NCBI GenBank assembly: GCA_945867505.1
Contig: CAMBIM010000009.1
Location: 1 to 34,243 of the forward strand
DNA: 34,243 bases
Direction of reading: 5' to 3'
Source of the DNA: Chitinophaga pinensis
GTDB lineage: Bacteria > Bacteroidota > Bacteroidia > Chitinophagales > LD1
A program made the translations under genes and the position numbers. The notes under the pieces are model-generated. The model made no database searches. It was given only the letters and a program-made list of their open reading frames with translations, and had not been told where the DNA came from. Numbering within the stretch: position 1 is the stretch's first letter; each line of letters begins with the position of its first letter. Below are positions 7,939 through 16,202 of this stretch, in pieces.

Positions 7939-9207
7939 ATGAAATTCGAAAATTCGCTTGCCTTTGCCTGCTCGCTTGATAAACAAGACCCGCTAAAAGA
8001 TTATCGCAAACTGTTCCACATTCCTAAAGTGAACGGCAAAGAAGCTATTTACTTATGCGGCAACTCGCTGGGACTTCAACCCAAAGCGGTAGAAAAACAT
8101 TTAAAGGTTGAATTGGAAGATTGGAAGAACCTGGGTGTAGAAGGACATATACATGGAGAGAACCCATGGCTTTATTATCATCATTTCTTTTCCAAATCAA
8201 TTTCGAAACTGGTTGGAGCGAAAGAAAGCGAAGTGGTAGTAATGAATCAGCTTACGGTTAATTTAAATCTGATGCTGATTTCGTTTTATCGCCCTTCGGG
8301 TAAGCGGAATAAAATTCTGATTGAAGCCAACGAATTTCCTTCTGACTACTACGCCATTGAGCAACAGATAAAACTGCACGGCTTAAATCCGAAAGATTGT
8401 ATAGTTGAAGTAATGCCGCGTAAAGGCGAATTTACTTTGCGCACCGAGGACATTATTTCAAAAATTGCGGAACATAAAAATGAACTGGCATTAGTGATGT
8501 TAAGCGCGGTGAATTATTACACCGGACAGTTTTTTGAAATAAAGAAGATTGCAGATGCCTGCTGCCACCACAAAATAACTTTTGGTGTTGACCTTGCCCA
8601 CGCCATTGGTAATGTGCAGTTGAAACTGCACGAATGGAATGTCGACTTTGCTACCTGGTGCAGTTATAAATACATGAACAGCGGCCCCGGTGGTGTAAGC
8701 GGGGTGTATGTGCATGAGCATCATGCTAAGAATTTTTCATTGCCGCGCTTGGCCGGTTGGTGGGGCAACGATGAAAAAACAAGATTTGAAATGCGCAAGC
8801 ATTTTGTGCCGCAGCCGGGCGCTGCCGGTTGGCAAATTTCCAACGCACCGGTTCTTTCTATGGCTGCTCATAAAGCCTCGCTTGAAATATTTGACAAGGC
8901 AGGAATGAAAGCGTTGAGAAAAAAGAGTGGGTTGCTTACAGGATATTTGGAATGGCTGCTAACAGATAACAGGCAACAGACAACAGACAACAGCGAATAC
9001 AAAATAATTACCCCCAAAGATAAAACCCAACGCGGAGCGCAGCTTTCTATTCAAACAAAAAAGGACGGCAAAAAGCTGTTTCAGAAAATTACCAAATCCG
9101 GAGTAATTGCAGATTGGCGCGAACCGGATGTAATTCGTGTAGCACCGGTGCCGCTTTATAATAAGTTTGAAGAGGTGTGGGAATTTGCGCAGTTGCTTAG
9201 CAAGTAA
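7939..9207 (+). CDS. kynU: Kynureninase
   Basis: This PLP enzyme cleaves kynurenine or 3-hydroxykynurenine to anthranilate or 3-hydroxyanthranilate plus alanine. It has 422 residues, a normal length. Visible landmarks are the YLCGNSLGLQPK opening, the PLP-phosphate region VMNQLTVNLN at about 101-110, Asp218 in GVDLAHAIG (pairs with the pyridine nitrogen), and Lys244 in CSYKYMNSGPGG (the Schiff-base lysine). A C-terminal substrate domain follows, with RGAQLSI and DWREPDVIRVAPVPLYN. The ATG follows directly after the decarboxylase stop (TAAATG), so translation is probably coupled. Residues about 341-352 are encoded by a heptamer repeat and fall in the variable linker before the ITP...RGAQLS segment. 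Confidence 0.96.
   Translation: MKFENSLAFACSLDKQDPLKDYRKLFHIPKVNGKEAIYLCGNSLGLQPKAVEKHLKVELEDWKNLGVEGHIHGENPWLYYHHFFSKSISKLVGAKESEVVVMNQLTVNLNLMLISFYRPSGKRNKILIEANEFPSDYYAIEQQIKLHGLNPKDCIVEVMPRKGEFTLRTEDIISKIAEHKNELALVMLSAVNYYTGQFFEIKKIADACCHHKITFGVDLAHAIGNVQLKLHEWNVDFATWCSYKYMNSGPGGVSGVYVHEHHAKNFSLPRLAGWWGNDEKTRFEMRKHFVPQPGAAGWQISNAPVLSMAAHKASLEIFDKAGMKALRKKSGLLTGYLEWLLTDNRQQTTDNSEYKIITPKDKTQRGAQLSIQTKKDGKKLFQKITKSGVIADWREPDVIRVAPVPLYNKFEEVWEFAQLLSK
8961..8995 (+). repeat. Heptamer tandem repeat, five units, inside kynU
   Basis: Five consecutive 7-base units read AACAGAT, AACAGGC, AACAGAC, AACAGAC, AACAGCG. Because 35 is not divisible by three the units are read in different frames, giving the Gln/Thr/Asn/Asp-rich peptide TDNRQQTTDNS in kynureninase. 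The reading frame stays open. The array shares the core ACAACAG with the one at 9823-9850. Confidence 0.9.
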
Positions 9208-9271
9208 TTGTTAAAAACTAAATGGTATGAATACTTCTAAATAATGCACAAAGCAATTCAACAGAGTTGAG

Positions 9272-10390
9272 TTAGACCTTTTTATAAACATACATCATCT
9301 TCTCTGCAATTGTTTTGCCCGTCATCGTATTTGCATGTGCATAGCCGGCCTCTATCATTTGTGTTTTTAGAGATTCGTTATTCAACACTTTCAATAGTGC
9401 ATCTGCAATTTCTTGTGTAGAAACTGGATTGATGTAAAGAGAGTTTTTGCCACCGGCTTCTTCAAAGCATCCGCCCTTTGTAGCGATAACGGGCACTTTG
9501 CTAAACAGGGCTTCAACAATTGGCATACCAAAGCCTTCGTATAAGCTTGGGAAAACAAACGCACTTGCTGATTTATACAGAGAAGGCAAATCTTCATTCG
9601 ATACATCGGAAAGAATTTTTACGCGTGTTTGTAGATTCTTTTTTACAATCAATGCTTCAATTTCATTCTTCATATTTCCTGCACCGCCAACTAAAACCAA
9701 ATCTTCCTCTATTTTATTTTTAATCCTATCAAATGCATCAATGAGTGTCCGTTGATTTTTACGTGTAAAGAACGAACCGACATTCAAAATATACTTGGCG
9801 GGCAAATTGTATTTCTTTATTTCCGTTGTCTGTTGTGTCCAGTCTGTCGTCTGAAACAAAACATCTACAATTGGGTAAATTACTTCAATTCTCTCTTCCT
9901 TCACTCCATACAACTCCATCAAATCATTTTTCGTTTGGTGGCTTACTGCAATTATTTTATGGGCATGTTTTGTAGCATACTTTGTTTTCAGTTTATAAAT
10001 CTGTCTATCGGCAAACGGATATTGTTCGGTGTGTTTGATAAAGATGAGGTCGTGAATAGTAACAACAGTAGCAAGCGGTGAGTGGTGAGTGGTGAGTGGT
10101 AGTTCATTTGAAAGTCCATGGTAAAAATCAACGCGGTGTTTCTGTAAATCATTTTTTATGCCGAACGAACGCCAAATCGGATGAAACGATTTTTGAAGAT
10201 TTGTTTCAGGCAAAGCAATTTTAAATTGACCGTTTAACTGATTAAAAAATTCCTCTTTTACTTTTGGAGAGAAGAGCAAATATTCTTCGTTCGGAAAGTG
10301 CTGCATGAGCGCATTAAGCAAGTTCCGGGAGTAGTTACCTAAACCCGAACCATTGTTTAACGCCCGTTTAGCATCGAAACCTATCGTCAC
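9272..10390 (-). CDS. Glycosyltransferase family 4 (GT-B fold)
   Basis: A cytosolic or membrane-associated glycosyltransferase of 372 residues, transferring a sugar from a nucleotide-sugar donor during LPS or polysaccharide assembly. The N-terminal half has the family opening GFDAKRALNNGSGLGNYSRNL (acceptor domain) and VVTIHDLIF. The C-terminal donor domain shows ILNVGSFFTRKN, LVLVGGAG, and the signature FPSLYEGFGMPIVEAL, whose Glu residues contact the donor. It begins with GTG, and the start overlaps the TGA of the upstream GT2 gene (GTGA), so translation is coupled. Two heptamer-repeat arrays (9823-9850 and 10077-10098) encode variable loops between conserved motifs. The acceptor and sugar are unknown. 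Third gene of the O-antigen ligase operon. Confidence 0.92.
   Translation of the reverse strand: MTIGFDAKRALNNGSGLGNYSRNLLNALMQHFPNEEYLLFSPKVKEEFFNQLNGQFKIALPETNLQKSFHPIWRSFGIKNDLQKHRVDFYHGLSNELPLTTHHSPLATVVTIHDLIFIKHTEQYPFADRQIYKLKTKYATKHAHKIIAVSHQTKNDLMELYGVKEERIEVIYPIVDVLFQTTDWTQQTTEIKKYNLPAKYILNVGSFFTRKNQRTLIDAFDRIKNKIEEDLVLVGGAGNMKNEIEALIVKKNLQTRVKILSDVSNEDLPSLYKSASAFVFPSLYEGFGMPIVEALFSKVPVIATKGGCFEEAGGKNSLYINPVSTQEIADALLKVLNNESLKTQMIEAGYAHANTMTGKTIAEKMMYVYKKV
9823..9850 (-). repeat. Degenerate heptamer tandem repeat in the GT4 gene (array 1)
   Basis: Plus-strand units are CCGTTGT, CTGTTGT, GTCCAGT, CTGTCGT, followed by CTG. On the coding strand these read as variants of ACAACAG, the same core as the kynU array. 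They encode the QTTDWTQQTTE segment, in the loop between the ligand-binding helix and the ILNVGSF motif. Confidence 0.75.
10077..10098 (-). repeat. Heptamer tandem repeat in the GT4 gene (array 2)
   Basis: On the plus strand GGTGAGT occurs three times in a row, perfect, then degrades. On the coding strand it yields the peptide LTTHHSPLAT just before the conserved VVTIHDLIF strand. The reading frame is intact. Confidence 0.85.
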
Positions 10391-11139
10391 GAATATTTGA
10401 ATTTAATGGCGCGAAAGTATTTGAGAAATACTTCGCGGCTTAGGTGAAAGCAAATAGTAAAACCAACAGCACCCTCCGTAAAACCAAGCAACAAAAAGTA
10501 AGTACGGATAAACTTAAACGGTGCGCTGAAAATTAATTTGAGCAGCAGCACAAAAACATTTTTGCTTTTTAAATGCTGAGCGCTGATAGTGGCAAACTTC
10601 TCGCGTTGGGCTAAAAACGATTTGTGCGTTGGATAGGTGTTGTGCAAAATATCTCCGGCTAGGTTTTTAATAACTGCTCCTTCGATTAGCTCAAATTTAT
10701 CGTGTGGGTTAATGCCTGTCCAAGCGCCTTTGGTTCTATCCCAAAGGCGAAGTTTTTTATCGGGATACCAACCGCAGGTTTTTATTGGTTTGCCACCGAA
10801 AAAGTTCAATCGATTCATAGCATATCCATCTACATCAAAACTTTGCTTTGCCTTTAAAATTGATTGTGTCAATTCATCGTTTAAAGTTTCATCTGCATCG
10901 ACAGAAAGCACCCAATCGTGATTTGCTTGTGCTTTGGCAAAATTCTTCTGTTGAATATGTCCCTCAAATATATGTTGAATTACCCGCGCACCTTTTGTCA
11001 TTGCAATTTCGATTGTTTTATCTGTAGAAAACGAATCAACCACAATCACTTCATCAGCAACTTGGCGCACAGAATCAATGCATTTGCCGATGTTCTCTGC
11101 CTCATTAAAAGTGATAATGACCACCGAAAGTTTATTCAT
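10387..11139 (-). CDS. Glycosyltransferase family 2, LPS-core type (WaaE/KdtX-like)
   Basis: A 250-residue GT-A enzyme. It opens with SVVIITFNEAENIGKCIDSV, the nucleotide-sugar binding strand, followed by DEVIVVDSFSTDKT and the metal-binding DxD-type motif VLSVDADE near residue 80. The segments GWYPDKKLRLWDR and DILHNTYPTHKSF are characteristic of the WaaE/KdtX subgroup, which adds a glucose or related sugar to the inner LPS core. The C-terminal 50 residues are hydrophobic and basic, suggesting attachment to the inner membrane. The ATG at 11139 overlaps the 3' end of the O-antigen ligase-like gene by 8 bases, and its own stop overlaps the GTG of the GT4 gene. The exact sugar is not decided by sequence. 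Confidence 0.92.
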   Translation of the reverse strand: MNKLSVVIITFNEAENIGKCIDSVRQVADEVIVVDSFSTDKTIEIAMTKGARVIQHIFEGHIQQKNFAKAQANHDWVLSVDADETLNDELTQSILKAKQSFDVDGYAMNRLNFFGGKPIKTCGWYPDKKLRLWDRTKGAWTGINPHDKFELIEGAVIKNLAGDILHNTYPTHKSFLAQREKFATISAQHLKSKNVFVLLLKLIFSAPFKFIRTYFLLLGFTEGAVGFTICFHLSREVFLKYFRAIKFKYS

Positions 11140-12376
11140 GCCGGAATTGATTCATTAATACTAAAAGGAAGGTAAGATAAAAGCCTGTGCCTATTTGTTC
11201 TTCTAAAGTTGCTTCTGTGAAAAAGGAGGAAAATAGAATGAGATGAAACACAACGAACATCCAGTTTTTATAATTGCCATTTATCAATAGCGGGAACGAA
11301 AACGCAAAAAGAAAAAGCGCTAAACCGATAATACCTGTAGTTGCCAAAACCCAAATGAGTTGATTATGTGGAAGCTTGTGATCGATATCTTCCAACTGCG
11401 GATAATATTTGCGGTAAAATTTATTCATCTCTGTTTTCAAATCTCCTGCACCAACACCCAGCCAAAAATTTTGTTTCGCAATTTCCAATCCGCCTTGCAT
11501 AGAAACAACTCTTACCCCATCTGAAAGATGGCTGATTTCACCATTCTTAAAAGTATGATAGTCGTATTTCATGTATTCTATTTTATTTTTTAAGCTGGGT
11601 ATAAACTCATACGCGCTATAAGGAAGAGCAACGAACAGCATCATCAAAACAGCGCCCCATAGAAACTTCTTCTGCACAAAAATAAAGCGCAGCAGTAAAA
11701 AAAGCACACCTACATAAAGTGCTAGCAAACTGCTGCGAACAGAAAGTATGTGCAGCACAACAAATAGAAAAACAAGGAGGAAAAGTTGTAGCCATTTTTC
11801 ATTCACACTGAAAAGAAAATATTTCTTCTCCCATAAAAACCAGGAGCAGAAAAATGCGAACGCTATCATAAGCGTATAGCGGATATGGCTGTAGGGCATT
11901 GGTATAGCATTGCCTCGTAAAAACGATTCGGTTATGATGATGTAATTGAAAAAGTAATTAGTGAGAACAACGGCAACACTGATAAAAAGTGTAACAACAA
12001 AACCATAAAGCAGTGCGATGAATTTCCGTTCTTCTAGTTTTTTGATGGAAGCAAAAGCTATTGGCAGGACGAGATAAGGAAGTTTAATGCGCACCCAGTT
12101 CATCCAACTTGTTTTATCTTCTGAATAAATGCCGGAGAGAAAAACTATCAGGAAGAATAAGGGAAGAACTAATAATTCCTTTCGTTGAAAATATTTTTTG
12201 AATGTTTCGCCCGAACCATTATACAAAAGAGATAAAACCAATAGCGCAAACATACCTACGCTTGCTATTGCCCGCGAACAAACAAAACCAACGAAAACAA
12301 GCGTGCAACAAATAACAATCAGCCATTGAAAGTTATCTTCACTCAAAAATCTTTTTATCGTCACGTCTTTGCTCAC
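11132..12376 (-). CDS. O-antigen ligase / polymerase family membrane protein (Wzy_C/WaaL-like)
   Basis: An integral inner-membrane protein of 414 residues with about ten or more hydrophobic segments. A large periplasmic loop at about residues 270-340 carries GLEIAKQNFWLGVGAGDLK, followed by KLPHNQLIWVLATTGIIGL. The G-GAGD and HN motifs are typical of the O-antigen ligase domain, which joins polymerised glycans to lipid A-core or polymerises repeat units. It is the first gene of a three-gene overlapping operon with two glycosyltransferases, which supports a role in surface glycan building. Translation appears to begin at GTG (12376); the first in-frame ATG would remove the first membrane helix. 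It is divergent from the MeaB gene with 49 bases between. Confidence 0.88.
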   Translation of the reverse strand: MSKDVTIKRFLSEDNFQWLIVICCTLVFVGFVCSRAIASVGMFALLVLSLLYNGSGETFKKYFQRKELLVLPLFFLIVFLSGIYSEDKTSWMNWVRIKLPYLVLPIAFASIKKLEERKFIALLYGFVVTLFISVAVVLTNYFFNYIIITESFLRGNAIPMPYSHIRYTLMIAFAFFCSWFLWEKKYFLFSVNEKWLQLFLLVFLFVVLHILSVRSSLLALYVGVLFLLLRFIFVQKKFLWGAVLMMLFVALPYSAYEFIPSLKNKIEYMKYDYHTFKNGEISHLSDGVRVVSMQGGLEIAKQNFWLGVGAGDLKTEMNKFYRKYYPQLEDIDHKLPHNQLIWVLATTGIIGLALFLFAFSFPLLINGNYKNWMFVVFHLILFSSFFTEATLEEQIGTGFYLTFLLVLMNQFRHE

Positions 12377-12425
12377 AATTGGCTTTGAAAAAGGATTTTA
12401 ATTTTAAAGCATAAACATAAAACTC

Positions 12426-13304
12426 TTGTCCAACAAAAATTCCATCATCGATTTTAAAACACTTGCCCGCACTATTTCGCTGGTTGAAAACGAAGCAGAA
12501 AATTTTGAAACCATTCTGCAACAACTTCAGCCCCACGATATTCCTGTAATTGGCTTTACCGGTCCACCGGGGGCGGGTAAAAGCACGCTGCTAAACGCTG
12601 TGATTGGTGTTTTATTGGATGAAAAGAAAAAGATAGGTCTTGTTTTAGTTGACCCTTCTTCGCCCTTCAATCTCGGAGCTTTGCTAGGCGACCGCCTGCG
12701 TATGAGCACTCATTTTACTAACGAGAATCTTTTTATCCGTTCGGTAGCCAGTCGCGGTTCGCTGGGTGGATTGAGCGATAAGATAATTGAAGTGTTAGAA
12801 GTAATGCGCAGCTATGAATTTGATTACATTTTTATTGAAACCGTTGGGGTGGGACAAAGCGAAGTGGAAATTGCGGGGCTTGCCGATACCACCGTTGTTG
12901 TTCTTGTTCCGGAATCGGGAGATTCTGTTCAAGCTATGAAGGCCGGACTGATGGAAATTGCTGATGTGTTTGTCATCAACAAAGCCGACCGTGCAGATGC
13001 AGAGGCGTTAGCAAACTCACTCCAGCATCAATTGCATATTAGTGGAAGAGTAAACATTCCGGTTCTAAAAACTGTGGCAGTAGAAGCAAAAGGAGTGAAA
13101 GAATTGATTGCTGAAATTTCTGTGCGAAAAGAATCAATGGAAAACGCCAACAGAAAATCTATTCTGCTTACCGAAAAGGCGTTGCGCATCATCTCTAAAA
13201 GTAAAATGAAGAATTTTGACAAAGCTGAATTGAGGGCTATATTGACCAGGGAGATGAATGACCCGCACTTTAATCTTTACAGTTTTGTGAAGCAATATTT
13301 ATAG
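12426..13304 (+). CDS. meaB: MeaB/ArgK-type GTPase (methylmalonyl-CoA mutase chaperone)
   Basis: A cytosolic G3E-family P-loop GTPase of 292 residues. In characterised relatives it protects and reloads adenosylcobalamin-dependent methylmalonyl-CoA mutase. Motifs in order: Walker A GPPGAGKS at 46-53, VDPSSPFNLGALLGDRLRM (switch I region), FIETVGVGQSEVE (switch II region), and NKADRAD near 185 (guanine recognition). The C-terminal dimerisation arm is somewhat shorter than in many homologues of 320-330 residues. The start is a TTG at 12426, the most upstream possible start; the first in-frame ATG lies past the Walker A motif and cannot be right. No mutase genes are in the window. The short-chain dehydrogenase follows 39 bases downstream on the same strand. 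Confidence 0.93.
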   Translation: MSNKNSIIDFKTLARTISLVENEAENFETILQQLQPHDIPVIGFTGPPGAGKSTLLNAVIGVLLDEKKKIGLVLVDPSSPFNLGALLGDRLRMSTHFTNENLFIRSVASRGSLGGLSDKIIEVLEVMRSYEFDYIFIETVGVGQSEVEIAGLADTTVVVLVPESGDSVQAMKAGLMEIADVFVINKADRADAEALANSLQHQLHISGRVNIPVLKTVAVEAKGVKELIAEISVRKESMENANRKSILLTEKALRIISKSKMKNFDKAELRAILTREMNDPHFNLYSFVKQYL

Positions 13305-13343
13305 GTTTCAAACGACTTACCACCAAAGTAAATTTCAGAATCA

Positions 13344-14189
13344 ATGAAGGACAGGAACATAATTATTACTGGTGGCAACGCAGGGATAGGCCTAGCAACT
13401 TCTATTGCTTTGGCAAAACAAGGTGCAAATATCTATATCGTGTCGCGCAATAACGACAAGGCAGAGGAGGCAGTAAAAACCATTGTTGCTGAAAGCGGGA
13501 ACAAGAGTGTAAAATATTTTGTTGCCAATCTTTCTTCGCAAAAATCGGTTCGCAAACTGACTTCAGAAATTAAGAATGAGATGAGTGTGGTGGATGTGCT
13601 CATCAACAATGCCGGTGGAACTTTTTGTGATTTTACTTTGAGCGAAGATGGTTTGGAAATGACCATTGCCACTAATCATTTTGCTTATTTCCTGCTAACC
13701 AATCTTCTACTTGAACTGATTAAAAAATCTGACTTTGCTCGTATAATAAACGTTGCCTCTGGTTCGCATTACAAAGGCAAGATGGATTTTGAGTCATTTA
13801 CCAAAAAGAAAAATTACTTCATTATGAAGGCTTACGAACAAAGCAAACTGGCTAATGTGCTTTTTACTAATGAACTTGCCGAGAGATTAAAAGGAACAAA
13901 CGTTAGCGTAAACAGTTTGCACCCGGGTTTTGTAAAAACACATATCGGGAATAAAAACGCAACTTGGTATTCAGATTTGTTCTGGTCTGTAGCAACAACA
14001 CTTGGAGCAATAAGTGTTGAAGACGGAGCGAAAACATCTGTGTATTTAGCTTCATCACCCGAAGTGAAAAACGTTACGGGAAAATACTTTGACAAGTGCA
14101 AAGAGAAAAAACCTGCCCCGCTGGCATTAGATAAAGAACTGGGCAAACAACTCTGGAAAAAGAGCGAGCAACTCTGCCCGATTGCTTAG
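13344..14189 (+). CDS. Short-chain dehydrogenase/reductase (retinol dehydrogenase-like)
   Basis: A 281-residue Rossmann-fold oxidoreductase. The cofactor motif TGGNAGIG lies at 9-16, followed by SRN at about 34-36, which favours NADP(H). NNAGG is at 88-92, the catalytic Ser is in NVASGSHYKG (139 or 141), and the catalytic pair Tyr164/Lys168 is in YEQSK. The residues after the active site (HPGFVKTHIG) are also classic. Subgroup features resemble the retinol dehydrogenase/WW-domain oxidoreductase-like SDRs, which act on diverse alcohols and ketones, so the substrate is unknown. It lies between a MeaB-type gene and an FKBP gene with no clear functional link. The ATG at 13344 gives the normal short run-in to the first beta strand. 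Confidence 0.92.
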   Translation: MKDRNIIITGGNAGIGLATSIALAKQGANIYIVSRNNDKAEEAVKTIVAESGNKSVKYFVANLSSQKSVRKLTSEIKNEMSVVDVLINNAGGTFCDFTLSEDGLEMTIATNHFAYFLLTNLLLELIKKSDFARIINVASGSHYKGKMDFESFTKKKNYFIMKAYEQSKLANVLFTNELAERLKGTNVSVNSLHPGFVKTHIGNKNATWYSDLFWSVATTLGAISVEDGAKTSVYLASSPEVKNVTGKYFDKCKEKKPAPLALDKELGKQLWKKSEQLCPIA

Positions 14190-14195
14190 CGCAAA

Positions 14196-14225
14196 TTTGA
14201 TTTCTAAAGAATAATTCTACTTTTG
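14196..14225 (+). promoter_or_regulatory. Bacteroidota-type promoter (TTTG - 18 bases - TACTTTTG) for the FKBP gene
   Basis: A -33 element TTTG at 14196-14199 is followed after 18 bases by TACTTTTG at 14218-14225, matching both halves of the Bacteroidota consensus with acceptable spacing. Transcription would start near 14231, leaving a leader of roughly 70 bases before the ATG at 14304. This is the best promoter match in the window. Confidence 0.7.
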
Positions 14226-14303
14226 ATTTTGTTAGAGAACGAACGTTTTCACTGCTGAAATCTTCTCTCCTCTCACGTATTTTATCATTCCAAAAACAAA
14301 AAG

Positions 14304-14810
14304 ATGAAGGCAGCGCCAAATACAGTTGTAAAACTAACTTATGAATTAAGAAACGAGCCGAACGGACAGGTAATGGACGCTGCGGACAAAGAAAGTCCGT
14401 TTGCGTTTTTGTTCGGACACGGAAATGTCTTAGATAAATTTGAAAAAAATCTTGAAGGTTTAATTGCGGGAAACCAATTCAATTTTGAATTGAGTGCCGA
14501 AGATGGCTATGGCGAATACGATGAACAAGCTGTAATTCAATTAGACAAAAATGTTTTTGCTGTTGATGGTAAAGTGCAGGACGAAATGTTGTTCGTAGGT
14601 AACGTAGTTCCTTTACAAGACCAAAACGGAAATCCTTTTCAAGGAAGAATTGTAAATATCATTTTAGATAAAGTAACTGTTGATTTGAATCATCCATTTG
14701 CCGGCAAGACGCTTTTATTCAGCGGAGAAGTTGTTGAAGTGCGGGAAGCACATCCGGTGGAGTTAGAGCATGGTCATGTTCACGAGCATGGAGATCACTC
14801 TCATCATTAA
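14304..14810 (+). CDS. slyD: FKBP-type peptidyl-prolyl cis-trans isomerase, SlyD-like
   Basis: A 168-residue folding helper. The N-terminal FKBP half begins VVKLTYELRNEPNGQVMDAADKESPFAFLFGHG, and the loop LDKFEKNLEGLIAGNQFNFELSAEDGYGEYDE leads into the inserted-in-flap chaperone domain (about 70-125). It closes with the FKBP strand VDLNHPFAGKTLLFSGEVVEVREA. The C-terminal 20 residues are His-rich (HGHVHEHGDHSHH), matching the metal-binding tail of SlyD proteins. The protein catalyses proline isomerisation and may bind nickel or zinc. It has its own promoter (14196-14225) and is convergent with hisIE. The ATG at 14304 is well placed. Confidence 0.95.
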   Translation: MKAAPNTVVKLTYELRNEPNGQVMDAADKESPFAFLFGHGNVLDKFEKNLEGLIAGNQFNFELSAEDGYGEYDEQAVIQLDKNVFAVDGKVQDEMLFVGNVVPLQDQNGNPFQGRIVNIILDKVTVDLNHPFAGKTLLFSGEVVEVREAHPVELEHGHVHEHGDHSHH

Positions 14811-14811
14811 T

Positions 14812-14850
14812 CGTCTCTCCTAAATCCTATCCGAAGGAGAGGACTTTAAA
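14812..14850. terminator. Hairpin between convergent slyD and hisIE genes
   Basis: GTCTCTCC at 14812-14819 pairs with GGAGAGGAC at 14836-14844 with one bulged G, loop of about 16 bases, followed by TTTAAAT. It lies in the 46-base gap between two convergent stops, so it may end both transcripts. Its sequence resembles the hairpin between hisG and hisD. Confidence 0.45.
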
Positions 14851-14856
14851 TAAAAA

Positions 14857-15453
14857 TCACTTTTTACGGGCTTCAAGTTTTGCAATTACGTCCTGCAACT
14901 TGAAGCCTTTTGCTTGAATTAATATCAAGTAATGAAAGAGTAAGTCTGCCGATTCATTTAGAAATAAATCATTGTTGCTGTCTTTCGATTCTATAACCAT
15001 TTCTATTGCCTCTTCACCAACTTTTTGCGCAACCTTATTAATGCCTTCTGCAAAGAGCTTTGAAGTATATGAGTCTTGAGCAGGAGAATTTTTCCGAATT
15101 TCAATAGTTTGCTCTAACTCCAAAAGAAAACGCAATTCATCCTTTCCATTTTTTTCATTCCAGCATGTTTCAGCACCAGTATGGCAAACTGCACCAACCG
15201 GATTTACCTTAATGAGAAGCGTGTCATTGTCGCAATCTATGTGCATAGAAACTACATTCAGATAGTTGCCGCTTTCTTCGCCCTTCGTCCATAAACGATT
15301 TTTTGTTCGGCTGAAAAAAGTAATGCACCTTTCGTTCTGTGTCTTCTGAAAAGCTTCTTCGTTCATAAAGCCCAACATCAAAACTTTATTGGTTATAGCA
15401 TCTTGAATAATGGCAGGAACGAGTCCGTTCCCTTTGGCAAAATCTATCTTCAT
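14857..15453 (-). CDS. hisIE: Bifunctional phosphoribosyl-AMP cyclohydrolase / phosphoribosyl-ATP pyrophosphatase
   Basis: A 198-residue fusion carrying the second and third steps of histidine synthesis. The HisI half (about 1-110) has [18 protein letters not shown], then metal-binding [11 protein letters not shown] and [10 protein letters not shown]. The HisE half (about 112-198) has [17 protein letters not shown] and [14 protein letters not shown], the acidic residues that bind magnesium for diphosphate release. It is the last gene of the his operon; the ATG overlaps the hisF stop by four bases (ATGA). The fused order is usual for Bacteroidota and enterobacteria. All key motifs are intact. 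Confidence 0.97.
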   Translation of the reverse strand: MKIDFAKGNGLVPAIIQDAITNKVLMLGFMNEEAFQKTQNERCITFFSRTKNRLWTKGEESGNYLNVVSMHIDCDNDTLLIKVNPVGAVCHTGAETCWNEKNGKDELRFLLELEQTIEIRKNSPAQDSYTSKLFAEGINKVAQKVGEEAIEMVIESKDSNNDLFLNESADLLFHYLILIQAKGFKLQDVIAKLEARKK

Positions 15454-16202
15454 AATCTTACTGTTATTCCTTTTTGATGTAAATAGTTTTTCAAATTGTT
15501 GATTCCGATTTCTTTAAAATGAAAAATGCTGGCAGCTAAAGCCGCATCTGCTTTTCCATAGGTAAACGTATTATAGAAATGCTCCATCGTTCCAGCGCCA
15601 CCAGAAGCAATAACCGGTATATTGACCGTTTCTGAAAGTTGCTGCAAAGCTTCATTCGCAAAACCATTTTTTGTTCCATCATGGTTCATAGAAGTAAAGA
15701 GAATTTCACCAGCTCCGCGTTGCTCTCCTTCTTTTGCCCATTCAAACAAAACTAGTTCAGTTTCTAATCTTCCTCCGTTTAAATACACTTTCCAATTCGT
15801 TGTTTGTTTCGCGTCTATAGCCAACACCAAACATTGACTCCCAAATTTCTCAGCAATGTCCGAAATCAATTTCGGATTTCGGACTGCTGCCGAATTCAAA
15901 GAAATTTTATCTGCCCCACTTTGAAGTAAAGCATAGACGTCTTCTACAGTCGAAATTCCACCGCCAACAGTAAAGGGAATATTGATGGTGGCAGCTATCC
16001 GTTCCACTAAAGCAACAAGCGTTTTTCTTTTTTCGTGTGTAGCCGTAATATCCAAAAACACTAACTCGTCTGCCCCTTCATCTGTATATATTTTTGAAAG
16101 CTCCACCGGGTCACCGGCATCGCGCAGGTTTTCAAAGTTCACACCCTTTACGGTGCGCCCGTCTTTAATATCTAAGCATGGAATAATTCGTTTGGCTAAC
16201 AC
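15450..16202 (-). CDS. hisF: Imidazole glycerol phosphate synthase, cyclase subunit
   Basis: A (beta/alpha)8-barrel of 250 residues which, with HisH, uses ammonia and PRFAR to form imidazole glycerol phosphate and AICAR. Landmarks are [16 protein letters not shown] with the catalytic Asp11-type residue, FTVGGGIST (phosphate site), [16 protein letters not shown] with the second catalytic Asp, [12 protein letters not shown] and IASGGAG. It starts with GTG at 16202, immediately after the hisA stop (TGA then GTG), with no better ATG. The subunit partner hisH is two genes upstream in the same operon. Motifs are complete and length is standard. Confidence 0.97.
   Translation of the reverse strand: MLAKRIIPCLDIKDGRTVKGVNFENLRDAGDPVELSKIYTDEGADELVFLDITATHEKRKTLVALVERIAATINIPFTVGGGISTVEDVYALLQSGADKISLNSAAVRNPKLISDIAEKFGSQCLVLAIDAKQTTNWKVYLNGGRLETELVLFEWAKEGEQRGAGEILFTSMNHDGTKNGFANEALQQLSETVNIPVIASGGAGTMEHFYNTFTYGKADAALAASIFHFKEIGINNLKNYLHQKGITVRL

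Noticed and set aside
8961-8995. CRISPR-like repeats
   Set aside because: Units are only 7 bases, contiguous and without spacers, and lie inside genes.
10077-10098. Direct repeat as an insertion or attachment site
   Set aside because: There is no integrase, no second distant copy and no inverted flanks; it is a period-7 array in an open frame.
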